From NCBI GenBank assembly GCA_023213395.1, contig CM041465.1, forward strand, positions 127,355,741 through 127,419,740: 64,000 nucleotides of DNA, written 5' to 3'. A program made the translations under genes and the position numbers. The stretch is from Cycas panzhihuaensis (taxonomy: Eukaryota > Cycadophyta). Shown here piece after piece: positions 22,413 through 34,602 of the stretch (the stretch's first letter is position 1; each line of letters starts with the position of its first letter). Below the pieces are notes generated by a model. It was given only the letters and a program-made list of their open reading frames with translations, searched no databases and had not been told where the DNA came from.

Positions 22413-24545
22413 GAATAAGGGATGAAGCAAAAATAATTGCTCCATTAGTCAAGAGATTTGTCCTTGTAGATTGATCCCTCCTCAAGGATGATCTTGTTGA
22501 ATGTTCATTAGTGACATTCATCCAATAGCTCTGTGAATTGATTTCCAACCCAGTTAGTGGTCGAAGAAGATTCCACTTGAAGTTTGCTTTAATCAAACAC
22601 CTCTTGAATAATCGACTGGTATCTTGCTTCTGATGTTGATACTTGATCTTTCAGGTACTCTTCCCCTAAACTAAGAGCTTCTTCCACAGGTCATAATATT
22701 CCATTAACCGAAGACAAGTCCAAATCGAACATAGGGTATGTACTATTAGTGCAATTCAATTGGCATAATTATTTATCTTGTCCTTTCTTAACGACCTAAG
22801 AGATTTGCATCTGATATAATCTCCCCAAGTCTAGGTTAAGAAATGAAGACTAAATATTATTTTGATGATCTCCACTAAGTATAGCTGCTATATTTGTCCT
22901 GTTTACTAGCTTATGATAATGGGTGCAATTATCGTCTTAGGGTCAATTAGTATAGAAGGGATATTTCCATGTAAAGAATCTTTTTCCTCCTCCATACTAC
23001 TTTCCATGATTCATTTGCCATAATGAATCAAGAATATAGGAGTGAATGTCTTTCATTATTTGAAGTCGACTAGTAGTTTGAGTTTCAATTAGCCTTTCAG
23101 TTACATCCTTAGTTATGGCCAACAATGGCTTAGATGAGGTTGTCATCTCCTCAACAAGTAACTAGTGTTTTTCATTACCTTTTGCTCTATCTTCCTCTTA
23201 GAGCTTGACCTTTGCAGGATTAGGAGATGTCGTGAAGAGGGGATAACAAACATTTATTAGCAGAGGCTTACTAAATTGGTATGTCAATGCTTTATTGATT
23301 TTTATATCCTGACAATGAAGAAACTTCTGCATCCCTAAATCTCATAGTCTATGACTATTTCTATAGTATCCCACAAAATCTCTTTTGTAACTATGGTCAG
23401 ATTCCTTCATTTGTCTATCAGAGATTAGTGAATTTTCAATGTACCCTAAGATTTTTTTAATGGAAGGCTTCCAATTGGTCCATCTTTCCTATGGCATCAC
23501 ACTTTGAACTGTAGAGGTTAGAATTTAGTTCACAATGCGAATAGCAGTTCTCACAACTTCTATCTCGAAGTTGAATGGGATATGTTATGTTTGCATCTTA
23601 CACAATGTCATGTCGATCAAGATATCAACTTTCCATGTGGCAAATCCATCATGTGGGATTAACTCAATACCATGATTAGAATAGAACTTAGAAATGTGAT
23701 TGTCGTTAGCTTTTCCATAATTACTCCTTATAAAATTTATTTGATTTTCACATATTTTTTTAACTATCACTTTATCTTTTACTTCTGACTTATCTTTGGA
23801 AGAGTATACCTAAGTATCATGAGTAGAACAAAGATTTTGATTCATTCTATGCATATACTGCAACTTCTTGAGACAACCACCTTTTACTGTGATTGTTTCA
23901 TCATTTTTTACTAGTACCACATCAACATTATCAAGTATGATGTCTTTCTGGCTAAGATCTTGGTTCAACACATAAAAACTCTACCTTTTAGAAGATATAT
24001 GTGCACTTGAGTTAGTTGATACTCACACACAATATGTTTCAATCTTCTCCTTTCTATTGGTCTGCCTTAAGTTCTTTTTCCTTACCCAGCAGTCCTTTTC
24101 TCTGTGGCCCATCTTTTTGTAGTAGGTACATGAACCATTATATTTCTTCTTTTTCCACTTATTGGTGACCTCTTAATGTGGACATTTATCCCTATCTTCA
24201 TCCTCATTCTTTTGAACTTTTGAGGATAGGGCATGACTAGTATCAGTCAAATCTATAGATGTTTAAGCTTAGCTGCCTCTATAAGAAGTAGCTCTTTCAA
24301 CTTCTGAAATGAGATAACTTGCAACATCTCGTCAATGTTATATATGATCTAAAAAGTGTTATAAACTACTAGCAACTTGTCCATAACAATTGTGAATAGA
24401 ACTTCTTCTATTCTGTCTAACTTATTCCTAATATTAGTCAACTTGTTCAAGTAGGTGTTGATATTGCTCTCATCCTCAATGTAAGACTTGAACAGTTCAC
24501 CCAATAAGATGACCAAGTGGTTTGTCTTCTTTTGTTCAAACATGT
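22413..24545 (-). pseudogene. Second copia gag and integrase relic (G) in the 3' half of element E
   Basis: Reads from the TRIM relic leftwards. It starts mid-gag: a 92-codon frame at 24349-24627 whose part left of 24545 has ESNINTYLNKLTNIRNKL, a typical copia gag helix region. A CCHC knuckle follows (CTYYKKMGHREKDCW, near 24060-24105). An integrase core is at about 23500-23790 (YSNHGIELIPHDG, then LIDMTLCKMQT) with its C-terminal region at about 23300-23560. The integrase triad is damaged. The last 0.8 kb before the polypurine tract keeps a fairly open frame with no RT or RNase H motif, and I cannot assign it. Confidence 0.6.
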
Positions 24546-24718
24546 TGTGACTTGCTATTATACCAAAAGCCCATGGGTGATTTGGGAAAAGGACTCCTCG
24601 GCAAGTGAACCATCCATAGTCCAACACTCCCCTGGCATATGTGCAAGATTTAAACCTTGAACCTGGGCTCTCATACCATTTGTCATTAGATGATTGCCCT
24701 TCCTTTGATGGGCTAACA
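24546..24718 (-). mobile_element. TRIM-like relic at the chimeric junction in element E
   Basis: An 81-base LTR-like unit (24546-24626) is followed by a polypurine tract complement CTCCCCTGGC. A short interior carries GATTTAAACCTTGAACC, then a primer-site complement GCTCTCATACCA at 24667-24678. Beyond that, TGTCATTAG to GGGCTAACA (24681-24718) has LTR-like ends but does not match the 81-base unit. The left unit matches 28005-28085 and the LTRs of the complete TRIM at 53792-54114. No clean target duplication. Confidence 0.55.
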
Positions 24719-24719
24719 A

Positions 24720-26330
24720 CATTGATATAATAAACGACTGTCTAGATGGCTTCAACCCATAGGTAGGTAGGTACATTTTTATATACCAATATAGCACGAG
24801 CCATATTCATGATTGGCCTATTCATGTACTCGAGAATTCCATTTTGTTGTGGAGTACCTACAACTGTTGTTTGATGCTTGATGTCATTGTCTCAAAGGTA
24901 GCTTTCAAACTCATGTGAGGTATATTTACCACCATTATCAGTTCAAAGACATTTGAGTTGATAACCTGACTCATTTTCAGTATAGGTTTTGAATTCTTTG
25001 AATACACGGAAAGCTTCATCTTTCTTGTGTAGAAAAGCTACCTATACTTTTCTAGTGAAATCATCAATAAAAGAGATGTAATATAACTTGCCCTTCAATG
25101 AAGAAATGGGCATTGGTCCGTACAGATCTGAGTGTACCAATTATAATGGATGGCTCAATTTCCACTGACTTTTGGCAAAGGGTTGTCAATGAGATTTAGC
25201 AATGATATAAGCTTCACATTTAAAGGGTTTAGAGGAGAACTTTGGAAGAGTGTTAGAAAGATCTCTAAGTATATCAATGTAAACATGGCCCATGCGAGCA
25301 TACCAAAGAGCTTCTGATGACAACATTAGATGGGTTAAGATGGAATTAAATACAAATTCTTCATCGACACAAGAGCTTTGGGCACAATGGGCTGGAGAAG
25401 ATGGAGATTCATTCAATAAAAAGAGTTTGCCAGAGAGATGTCTAGTCAAGACCACTTAATTAGTTAGAGGGTGAATGACTTGGAGAGTTTGGTCATTTGC
25501 AGTTACACTCATATTAAATCCATGAGAGACAAGTGTGGATAAGGAGAGTAAGTTTTGTTTGAGATTAGGTATATATAAAACATCAAGCAATGTAAAATCT
25601 TTTAAGCCCAGGAGTTTCAAGCGAATGTTACCAATTCCTTCAACAAGTTGTTATGATTTATCATCCATGTGAACAACTCCTTGAACATTTGAGTTAAATG
25701 TCTGATATAGATTGCAATTACACATCATATATTGAGTTACTCATATGTCCATGATCCACTATCCTTCAATTAAAGCCGTGCTATTTGTAATTCCAATAGG
25801 GCTTAGCATTGGAGAAGGGAATTCCCAAGTGATATATCCACATCGAGCTTCAAAGCATCTCTTTGGTTGGTTAATGGCATTTGATGTTGAAGATCCCTCA
25901 ATTCTTTGAAAGTGTACCTATACAAAGCCTACACCACTAAAAGATTCTTCATAAGTTTCTTTAACATTATGAGCTCCATGTTTTAGTTGGAACTTGGCCA
26001 ACTTATAAGTGGCAGTTATGCAATCTTTTGCTAAGTGTCCTTTACAGTTACACCGATTACATATAATAGTTTGATTACTAGTCCCTCAAGAGGTACTAGT
26101 TTGGCCTGACTGTCTTGCTCTTTATTGAGGTGGCCCTTGGCCTTAAGATTGTTGAGGCTATAACTGAGGGTTTGATTAACCTTATGGACGATTTCCCATA
26201 TTTCTTCCTCTTCTTCTTGCTCGGTTATTTCCTCTGCCACGAGAAAGACCTTGATTTTTTGTGTAGTAAGCTTCTTCCTCCACCTCAAACGCTGCATCTG
26301 GAAGATTTCGATGTGAGTGAGATTTCGATG
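24720..26330 (-). pseudogene. gag C-terminus, protease and integrase of element E
   Basis: Right to left: a gag tail rich in Arg/Gly/Gln, a CCHC knuckle (CNRCNCKGHLAKDC, near 26010-26055), and a protease remnant WIMDI near 25740-25765. A GAG-pre-integrase segment follows in an 89-codon open frame at 25186-25455 (ALWYARMGHVYI). The integrase core is at about 24770-25170 ([28 protein letters not shown]) and ends YYINVVSPSK, where it meets the TRIM relic. The integrase Asp and Glu positions are largely retained but stops interrupt the frame. Confidence 0.75.
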
Positions 26331-26339
26331 CCTAATGCT

Positions 26340-27990
26340 TTTAGTATACGATTAGGGCCTTCACCCGCGATACCCACACCTATGCTTGGTGATGAAATCC
26401 AAGTCACAGTGGAGCCTAGGTACTTTTAGTCCTCACCCAGTTTACCAGTGAGCAACTATATATCTCCTCTGAAGAGTCAAATTATACGTGTGTATCGCAC
26501 AACTATGATGGATATTTGACCAAGTTAATTTTAATCTTGTATTAAGGTTTTCAGTTTTTCTGGGTGGTTATCAGGATTATCCCTGATTGGAGGTTGTAGG
26601 TATGACTAACTTGTCCCTCCACCACTATTCTGGTTAAGACCAGACCTAGTATGAAACTCATACCTCCCTTAGGGCCTAGACTTCAGCCAATCATAGTCTA
26701 TTTTAACTAAGGCAAGTGTGTGCATAAGTAAAAAACGGGCAATATAGATCGTACAGATAAGTATCCCTTTATGAATAATATAAGTTATTTCTAAATAACT
26801 AAAAACTGAAATAGAAAGTTGCCAAATGTACTTGCTTGCTTCTCATGCTTGCTTTGTTGTTGTTGCTACTTTTGTGATGCTTTATGCTATGTGTGTAAAT
26901 AGAAAAAGTATACTAGATTTAGTAGGGGAACTAGATGTTGTTTCTGATTCAAGGTTTCCCTTACTTTAGTACAATGTTTTTAAATATATTTTTAAAAATT
27001 TTAATATAAAAGCCATAATGGGATAAAAAGTGGATCAACTTACCGCTAAAATACTAATTTTTCTAAATCTAGATGCATGTTATTTTGTCCTACTTTGTGA
27101 TTTTTTACAAATTTTACAAATAATAATAAATAGACATAATTTTCTAAAAATTACAAATATAAAGGCCTGAATGATGGAATTTGAGTTTATGACACAAGGA
27201 AAAAGTGTTCAGAATATTGTTTATGATAGAGTAGTAAAGTCAGATTTCTAAAAAAGCATAAAAAGATTTTGTTAGAAAAATCACAAAAACGCAATCTCGT
27301 TAGGTCCACTATCTGATAATCTGAACTTAAATATATGTACATTAATTTTTTCTTCTACACTATGTCTAAAATCAGCTAAAAAATTATTTGAAATACCCTC
27401 AAAATATCCTTTATGGGGTTAAGTAGGCAAATTTAGTATCAGTGAGAAAACTGCATAGATCTCACTAACCAGTGGATGAAATTTGATGAGATTTATCTTA
27501 AAATGATCCTAAGATATAAATCTATCAGATTCTTCAAATAAACTTTCAGATTTTTAGCTTATAATTAAAGGATTTCATTAGGAAAAGTATCTTAGGTCAC
27601 TTATTCGCAAATTTTACCATTTTGTTTTAGCTAAAACTCATTGTTATAAGCTAAATCTGAAGCTACTCCAGAAGACAAAAATGATCCTCTTAGTAAGATG
27701 ACCATGCATGCCAAATTTCATCAAAATTTGAAATGGTTAAAGTTTTAATAAAAATTGTAGGCCTTTAATACTTCCGAGAACATTTCGGCAACCAAATAGA
27801 TTCAAAAACCTGTATTTTCCACCTCTGAAATTATATACATATAGAAAAAGCAGCAACATATAAAGTACTATAATTTTAAGCTCTCAAAATGTTAAAATTG
27901 ATGAGTGCACTCTTAATACTTCACATGAAAGGTGAAGGAGAGGGAAAATGACTCCATACAAATGGAATGGAGTGAATAGATCCCATTCTA
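26340..27990. other. Unassigned insert within element E gag, possible retrotransposon leader
   Basis: No coding domain is recognised on either strand. The right part (about 27100-27990) has the long, low-complexity AT-rich style of a copia leader (GCCAAATTTCATCAAAATTT) and ends in a perfect primer-site complement GCTCTGATACCA (27991-28002). The left part (26340-26900) is of mixed composition and unidentified. Confidence 0.4.
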
Positions 27991-28004
27991 GCTCTGATAC
28001 CACT

Positions 28005-28085
28005 TGTGACTTGTCGTTATACTAAAAGCCCCCAGGTGATTTAGAAATAGGACTCCTCAGTAAGTGAACCAGCCATAGTCCAACA
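28005..28085 (-). repeat. 81-base TRIM-type LTR with adjoining interior (to 28233)
   Basis: Same length as, and closely similar to, 24546-24626, and similar to the LTRs of the complete TRIM at 53.8 kb. It has a primer-site complement on its left (27991-28002) and a polypurine complement CTCCCCCGTG on its right (28086-28095). The following 130 bases end in GATTTGAACCTTGAACC and another primer-site complement ACTCAGATACCA (28222-28233). The LTR beyond that second primer site is a different one (F), so this is a recombinant or tandem structure. Confidence 0.6.
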
Positions 28086-28235
28086 CTCCCCCGTGATGAG
28101 GAGACCACCATAGTACATATCGCCTATATTATAATTCCACCTAAATCAGGGGTACATGGGGACCCCATCAGGGAAAGGGGCTTTGTTCGACATATGCGTA
28201 AGATTTGAACCTTGAACCTTAACTCAGATACCACA

Positions 28236-28485
28236 TGAAAGAAGGGTAAATCTAAGGAATAAATCACTCACATGCACACAATGGCAATGGAGAATGAAAA
28301 AGAGATGAAACAATATATGAGAGCAAGCTTGGAGGTGATAATGAATAATGACTCCCTCTTTGAAATTTCGTCTTTTATTATTGAGAATGAGCATTAGGGT
28401 TAGGATTTTTCTGCCTAATGACATGAACTTAAAATTACATCTAAATGTACATAAAACACATTTTATTAAGAAACTAATGCTAACA
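28236..28485 (-). repeat. LTR F, inserted in the gag of element E
   Basis: Minus-strand TGTTAGCATTAG to CTTTCA, followed by a TGGTATCTGAGT primer site (28222-28233). It interrupts the E gag frame at 28485. No partner LTR was found to the left, so its element is incomplete or chimeric with the TRIM pieces. Confidence 0.6.
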
Positions 28486-28836
28486 ATATATCTTAGGTCA
28501 CATAATTAATCTACACAAATGACCTTGATATATTAATCTCTTTCACATGTCACAAAGGGTTTACCAAATGTCATATGGCATATTCAACTTGTGGATGAGT
28601 GCTCTTTGATCTAGGGCAAGTGAAAGCTTTAGTAGACTAGTGCCATAAAGTTGCTTTCTCTGTGTAAATTTATCTAGTGTAACATTAGGTTCCCCTTCCT
28701 TTTTCTTGGGTGGAGCCTTACAAGTTAGGTCCCAAAGCTCCTAGACCATCAACATAAGTTCTATGTTGGACTTCCACTCCTCAAAGTTAGTGTCATCAAA
28801 GGTTACTTGTGGCAACAAGGTCATCTTAGGGTCCAT
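28486..28836 (-). pseudogene. gag N-terminal fragment of element E
   Basis: Starts MDPKMTLLPQVTFDDTNFEE at an ATG at 28834-28836 and continues with a Trp-containing copia gag start (EEWKSNIELMLM) and RKQLYGTSLLKLSLA. Two stops are visible. It is cut by LTR F; the C-terminal part of the same gag resumes near 26330. Confidence 0.75.
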
Positions 28837-29290
28837 GTTTGCAAATACTCTGAGTTCTCTTCCACTTAATTACCAATCACGATGATAAGCCTTGTTAACA
28901 CTATTTTATCACTCTATGAAGCCTAATTCACCGCTTTATCAATCACTTCACTAAGACAAGTTTGACGTGTTCTTCGCAGATAATATACCCTTTTAATATC
29001 AATCAAAGTAATATTATATAAAAGAACTTTTACTTAGCACTAGAAAAAAAAAACTTCTTGATAAAGGCTATAAAATCTTATGTAGAGCGTTAGTGTTGTT
29101 GAGCCGGTCTTGGATAAAATTACTCTAAATAGACGTTACAAAATGTTTCAAAAAATGAATAACTCACTTTGAAATACTTTAATTCAACGTGTTAAAGCCA
29201 AAGATTAAATTTAGAATATTCTCTTCTTAATAGCGTCGCCTAATGCCATGTACTATTAATATTCACCATGTTTCAAAATATAAATGATCA

Positions 29291-29293
<3 letters not shown>

Positions 29294-29368
<75 letters not shown>
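29294..29368. repeat. (AT)n microsatellite, 75 bases
   Basis: Uninterrupted TA/AT dinucleotide run in the leader of element E (28837-30275). No gene is seen in the rest of that leader. Confidence 0.95.
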
Positions 29369-29372
<4 letters not shown>

Positions 29373-30287
29373 TTTATAAATCGTCACAACTGAAAAAGAC
29401 AACGGTTAAACATTCAAATATTTGATCTGATCTGCATGCGATAGATTCATCGATGAAATCATATTTCGATTGATATATATATCAAATGTTATTAACATAA
29501 AAGTTAATCATGTGTTTGATCTTAAAACAATGACTATTATATTATCGTTTGACCATTTATTTCTAAATTGGTGGTTGTATAGTATCTATATGCATGATGG
29601 ATCTACACTTGTAATTTTTTGATCTACCTATTGATTTATATTCATTTCTACGTACAAACAACAATGATGCAATGCAAAGTAAAATGACGTCTTTTGTAGC
29701 TTATTTCATATGATGCTTGTTTCTTATTCTCAATTTTCTTCATAATTTATAGCAGCCAATAAATAGATATTAATCTTTGATGTTAGAGCAACTTTAATAA
29801 TTCATTTTACTAGTTGAACAATGTTTGAAGGAATCACGACTTCTATGTTAAGTTAGAGGGCTACACTGACCTTCAATAGGTGATTTTATATTGTCAAACG
29901 GCTTTTGATACTAATACAATTAGATTTGATCATTCACATGTTAATCATAAGCCTTTTTTTTTTTTTTTTATCACTTCAAAATGAAGTCAGATGAGTCAAA
30001 TTTCTCTCAAACTCGGCTAAGACTGCTTTTATGATCCCAATACAAGCCCAACGTCGTTGTATGGCGTTTGTTGATGCCCAACTTCAGTGTTTAGCTTTCA
30101 GTGTTGGTGCCACAAGCATATGAAGTGCACAATGTATTTTGCAACTTTAGATGGCCACTTTTCTTAATGTTAACTCGATCTATAATCTTCAATCTCTGAA
30201 TTTGATCGATTAGTGACAAATTTTCTTGTTTCTAATCTCAGATCTAAGTTCTAACATCGTTCCTTGCTTTCTCATGCTTTAATACCA

Positions 30288-30704
30288 TGTGAGAGTATGT
30301 GTATATGTAGGTTATAGGTTGGGTGTTAAGCCAACCAGAGACAGAGACTGTTACATACCAAGATCATGCACAAGGGGACTCGAACACCAAATATATCGTG
30401 GGAAACTCCCGAGAAAAAAAGCCCACCAATACAATATTTGATATATTAAATATAAACCAATACATAGTATTTCAGAGGTGAGATGGAGCAAGAGAAGATG
30501 ATGAGATCACATTGATCTTAAGTTGATGATTTGGAATATCAAGGACATATGAATAAATATACCTTGAAATGGTACCATATATGGTCATGCCTCTTCATCA
30601 TGTCTTTTCACAAAATGGACACATCATTCTGTCACACCTGCACACACTAATTAACCCTAATGAAGCATTAAGTTATTGTTAATCTAAGTTAACTACCGCT
30701 AATA
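30288..30704 (-). repeat. 5' LTR of element E
   Basis: Plus-strand TGTGAGAGTATG to CCGCTAATA, followed by CTCAA. The primer site GCTTTAATACCA (30276-30287) adjoins it, one transition away from the usual initiator-tRNA complement. Confidence 0.92.
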
Positions 30705-30851
30705 CTCAAGTTTATGCTACAAATATTTGTGGTGATTGCTTCACTTGGGGATTTACATACTTCAATACTCATTTTATTTTATGTTTGTAACACTTGATCC
30801 TACTCACAATGGCATTTACGAGTTGACTCAACGTCTACAATCTTTTAACGG

Positions 30852-31319
30852 TGTCTAGGGGTTTATACGTTTTTCCTAACATCTCTACTTAATCACAGTG
30901 AAATATGCTCCAAATGGGTAAAACTCAACAAGTATATTTATCCAACAAATTTCTAGCATAACATAATAAAATCATCCATAGAATAATATCTTGAAGTGCA
31001 ACATTAACATGAAATAATAATAGTATAATAACTTGATAAATATCCAATAGTAGTAATGTCCACTACAAGACAAGGGGTGTCCTCCAATTTTGTATAACGT
31101 GCCCTAATGGCATAAAGCCATTAGTTCAATATTGAATTCTCCAAGATGATTTACAAATTAATAAGGCTCCTCTATTTATAACATTTTTCTCTCTCTAAAA
31201 CTATCTACTAATTATCTCTCCTAAAAATATCAACTTCATAATAACTATATATTAGATAATTTTCCTTAATCTTCCTAAAAACTGACTTCATCAATTTTTC
31301 CAACTTTTAAAATGTAATA
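30852..31319 (-). repeat. 3' LTR of element R
   Basis: Pairs with 34137-34602. Best shared blocks are ACATAATAAAATCATCCA, ACATGAAATAATAATA and CTCCTAAAAATA. The first 45 bases are more diverged, so the outer end is approximate. Confidence 0.8.
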
Positions 31320-31334
31320 ACTCTCCCCTCCTTG

Positions 31335-32339
31335 AAATACTTTACCCTGAAAATATAGATAGTTACGAGTTGACTTTATTTGGTCCAACTTTAACCAGTG
31401 GTTCTAACTATCACCTACTAAATCATGTATGTCATAAAAATTGGGTCTCATCTTGTGACTTCTATTAGAAATTGTTGACAAAAGACTTGAATTTACAAAT
31501 GCTCGATCCTATGACTAAGTATGTAATGTATCTTATCCTATATTAAAGTGATCTTGGGACCTGTGTGGTGTTTCTGATGCTTAATCTTGATCTTGTCTTG
31601 TGTTTGTACATTTTGTTCTCAAATGGCATGGCTCATGGAATGAGAAGTGATGAGAATATTGAGAAATTTTGTGAAAAAAGTTATGTAGTTTTATGAGTCT
31701 GGAGAAAATTTGATCATAAGGATCATGAATCAATAATTTCTTAGGGCAAGAGAGAGTGGGAGAAGTACAGTTCTAATCAGTTGTAAATTTGAAGGCGTAG
31801 AAAATAAAGATAAAAAAAGATATGTTGTAAGAAGAATATGAGACTTGAAAATTTAATCAAATGGAGGTAGGGATTAGAAAGGTGTTACTTAAACCATTAG
31901 AATTTTCTATGGAAAAAGACAGATGTGGAATTAATGGTAGATGCTCTTTATACAATAAAGATTTTAATGGATGTTCAAAATTTGTGGTAGTATTATATGA
32001 AGGATTTAATGAGAAAAAATAATGTTCACTGTATAGAATTATAGGAGGTCAGGATAGACAAAGAATTTTCGTAAAAAATAATCGTTATAGTAGGAGATAA
32101 AACCTAATAAAATGAGGGTAGAAGGTTTAGAATATCCTATTGAAGAATGTCTTTAGGGGATGATGGAATACATTAGTAGGAAATTGAACTAAGGTTGTAA
32201 AGGGGAATTAGGATTTGTCTTACAAAGAAATTAGAGTTAAGGGGATTAGGGGTTTGGCTAGTTATGGTAAAAGAAAGAGGATTTTTTTATCACTTCTGAG
32301 CATGGAAAAGAGAAAGGACAATTGAAACTACCAAATGAA
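31335..32339. other. 3' interior of element R, no gene recognised
   Basis: Between the gag-like part and the 3' LTR of R. The plus strand has partly open frames (near 31620-32330) but with many stops and no domain on either strand. Confidence 0.4.
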
Positions 32340-33767
32340 ATGTATATATACACAATAGGGTTAAGAACCATGTTAACTACCTTGTGGGGTTTACTTGGTT
32401 ATCTTGCTCCTTTTACATCCTATGTAGGTTCTCCCTCAATCTCTTTCTTGATCTCAACTAGCATCTTGTTAGATTATTTTAACAAATGATCAGTCATCAT
32501 TTGCACCTACTTTGTGTCTTTAGTGTTATCATGTTGTTCCCTCTAAATTGGATCCTCTTCAAGTTCTTGGATCTCTTTATTAATAGTTTGTTTTTCTTCT
32601 TCCTTTGTATGTTTCTCTTCTTCAACTTTTTTATGTGCTTGCTTCCATCGCTCAACAGCTAGTTTGAAACAAACTTAAAACTACATATAATTGAAGGGAT
32701 CTATTGTTTTACGATAGTTAGACGAATCAATAAACCAATCAAGAGCTTCTCCTATTAAGAATCATTATATATGAGGTTCATAAATATCAACTTTTGTATC
32801 TAATAAAAAATTATAATACGATTTGACATGTTGAAGCCATTGTAGGGTCGTCATGCTTTCTCGAGAAAAGAAAAGAACGTTTTTCTATTAAGCGGACCCC
32901 TTATAGTAATCTTGCAAGATTCCCTATTTTTCAAGGATTAAAAACTACACCATGCATTGGTCAAAACTGTATCATGTGACCACTCGAATCAATTGTCTCT
33001 AAACTAGGATTCCAACAATTTAAACAAAATTGAAATCTGATACCTATAACATGAGTTATGGATGAAAATGCCTAGTACCCCTTTTTGTAAATAGAATTTT
33101 AAAAAAATAAATTAATTGTTAAGTCTATTTTGGACTTAACCCTAAGTTGTATTGGGATGACTATGCGACCTTGAGAGACACAAACTCCAACCATATATTA
33201 AATTTAATTAAATTACATCAAAATTTTAGGAAAAAATAAATATACATCATTAAAATTGCCCCTATACTCACGTTCCTGTGTTCCTCCATGTGATGGCAAA
33301 TCAGGTATTGTTTTCTAATGCCCACATTGTGAATATATCACTAGCTCGTCGTCACAATCCTTTGCAAACATTTGCTATTACAGTGTAGATTTTCAAAATT
33401 TACAAAGGGTGGGGTCAACTTCTTCTCCACAGACAGGTGGCAAAAATGAGCAAGATACAACATAGATTGCATAAAGCATGGATATAAGCTTGATCTCAAT
33501 GGTCACATAGATACATCGCCCTCCTTATCATACTATTGCCAAAAAGATGTTCCGGTTTGATTCATCCACTTTTTCTTTTTGTCTTCTCTCAAACTAATCC
33601 ACCTCACTTTCTTCTCGAGTTGACTCTTTCGCGAGTGTGCAACTTCAATAGGCTTGTGTAGCTTGTTTCCTGCCTCCCTTTTCTTCCCTAATAGCAATTG
33701 TCCAAGGCTCAGAAGGGTGCTCTTGCAATTCCACATACCTACATGCCTCATCAAAAACCCTTGCCAT
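32340..33767 (-). pseudogene. gag-like coding remnants of element R
   Basis: An upstream piece starts MARVFDEACRYVELQ at 33767 and runs about 40 codons before stops. A second frame (33533-33781) over the same DNA gives an 82-codon open stretch rich in Lys/Arg. A downstream piece (about 32340-32885) reads WLQHVKSYYNFLLDTK and IGEALDWF, similar to retrotransposon gag, followed by a Lys/Glu-rich coiled stretch. No nucleocapsid knuckle or enzyme domain follows, so R would depend on another element. The assignment rests on weak motif similarity. Confidence 0.45.
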
Positions 33768-34136
33768 GGTAATCTCCTCACAATAACTTCAAAGATAGCA
33801 TGGTAGATGATGACGGAGTAATATGTGGTGGTCTATGATAAACCCCAAAAAACATAAATATCTATCTCCTTTGCACTCATTCAAAACTTTCTCAGAGGTG
33901 CATTCAAATGCCTTTCATTTGCATGCTAAGACTTTGACTACATAGCAATCAAGTTTGAATCCAAATAACTGAAGCGAAGAACTCCTTCTCGTCAGATGGA
34001 TAACTGATAATACTCATAAAGAACTTTGAAAAAATATGGTAAAAGTCCCTTATAGAATATTCATATTTGCCCACTCTAATTATTTGCTCTTCGATGTTAA
34101 AACCCTCAATCATTTTCACCTTGCTATGATACAAGT

Positions 34137-34602
34137 TGTAGTAGCGCCCATTTACATAAAGTAGAAATGATAATAATCACAGTAGAATATCCTTCGAATG
34201 GGTAATAATTCAACAAATATATATCATATTCATCCAGTAGATCTCCAATGTAACATAATAAAATCATCCACATAATAATATCCTAAAACGCAGCAATAAC
34301 ATGAAATAATAATAACATAATAACCTAATAAATATCTAACAACAGTAATACCCTCTTTGAGGCAAGTATTGTCCTCAAATTTAACACAACATGCCCTAAT
34401 AGCACAAGGCCATCAGTTCAAAAATATTGAATTCTCAAAATTACAAATGAATGAGGCTTCTCTATTTATAGTGTTCTTTTATCTCTCTAAAACCATCTAC
34501 TAATTCTCTCCTAAAAATACCAACTTCATAATAAATATATATTAGATAATTCTTCATTGATCTTCTTAAAAACCAACTTCTTCCAACTTTTAGAATATAA
34601 CA
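34137..34602 (-). repeat. 5' LTR of element R
   Basis: Plus-strand TGTAGTAGCGCCC to AATATAACA. A GAATGAGGCTTCTCTATTTA segment resembles a TATA region (TATTTATAG). The primer site adjoins it on the left. Confidence 0.8.

Larger units (their letters stand above)
21992..30704 (-). mobile_element. Ty1/copia element E, intact ends but chimeric interior
   Basis: LTRs at 21992-22398 and 30288-30704, a perfect target duplication CTCAA (21987-21991 and 30705-30709), a primer site at 30276-30287 directly adjoining the 5' LTR, and a polypurine tract at 22399-22412 (minus CACATTAAGAGGGGA). Right to left the inside holds a 1.4 kb leader, gag start (28483-28836), an insertion with LTR F and TRIM pieces, gag end plus protease plus integrase (24720-26330), a TRIM relic, and then a second gag and integrase from another copia (22900-24545). 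No reverse transcriptase or RNase H motif is visible anywhere. It inserted into the leader of element B. Confidence 0.88.
30852..34602 (-). mobile_element. Non-autonomous LTR element R (gypsy-type LTRs)
   Basis: Direct LTRs of 468 and 466 bases (30852-31319 and 34137-34602) flank 2.8 kb. The primer site at 34123-34136 (minus ACTTGTATCATAGC) and polypurine complement ACTCTCCCCTCCTTG at 31320-31334 are in the right places. The LTR start resembles that of gypsy element P at 55084-55463 (TGTAG, then GAAAT-GATAA-AATC blocks). The inside has gag-like pieces but no protease, RT or integrase. No matching target duplication (AACGG/CTTGT). It sits in the leader of element B. Confidence 0.72.

Noticed and set aside
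24640-24665. AAACCTTGAACC and GAACCTTGAACC blocks as a pol III B box of a SINE
   Set aside because: They resemble GGTTCAAGGTTCAAATC on the minus strand. The context, with an LTR, polypurine tract and primer site in order, fits a TRIM better, and no A box or A-rich tail is seen.
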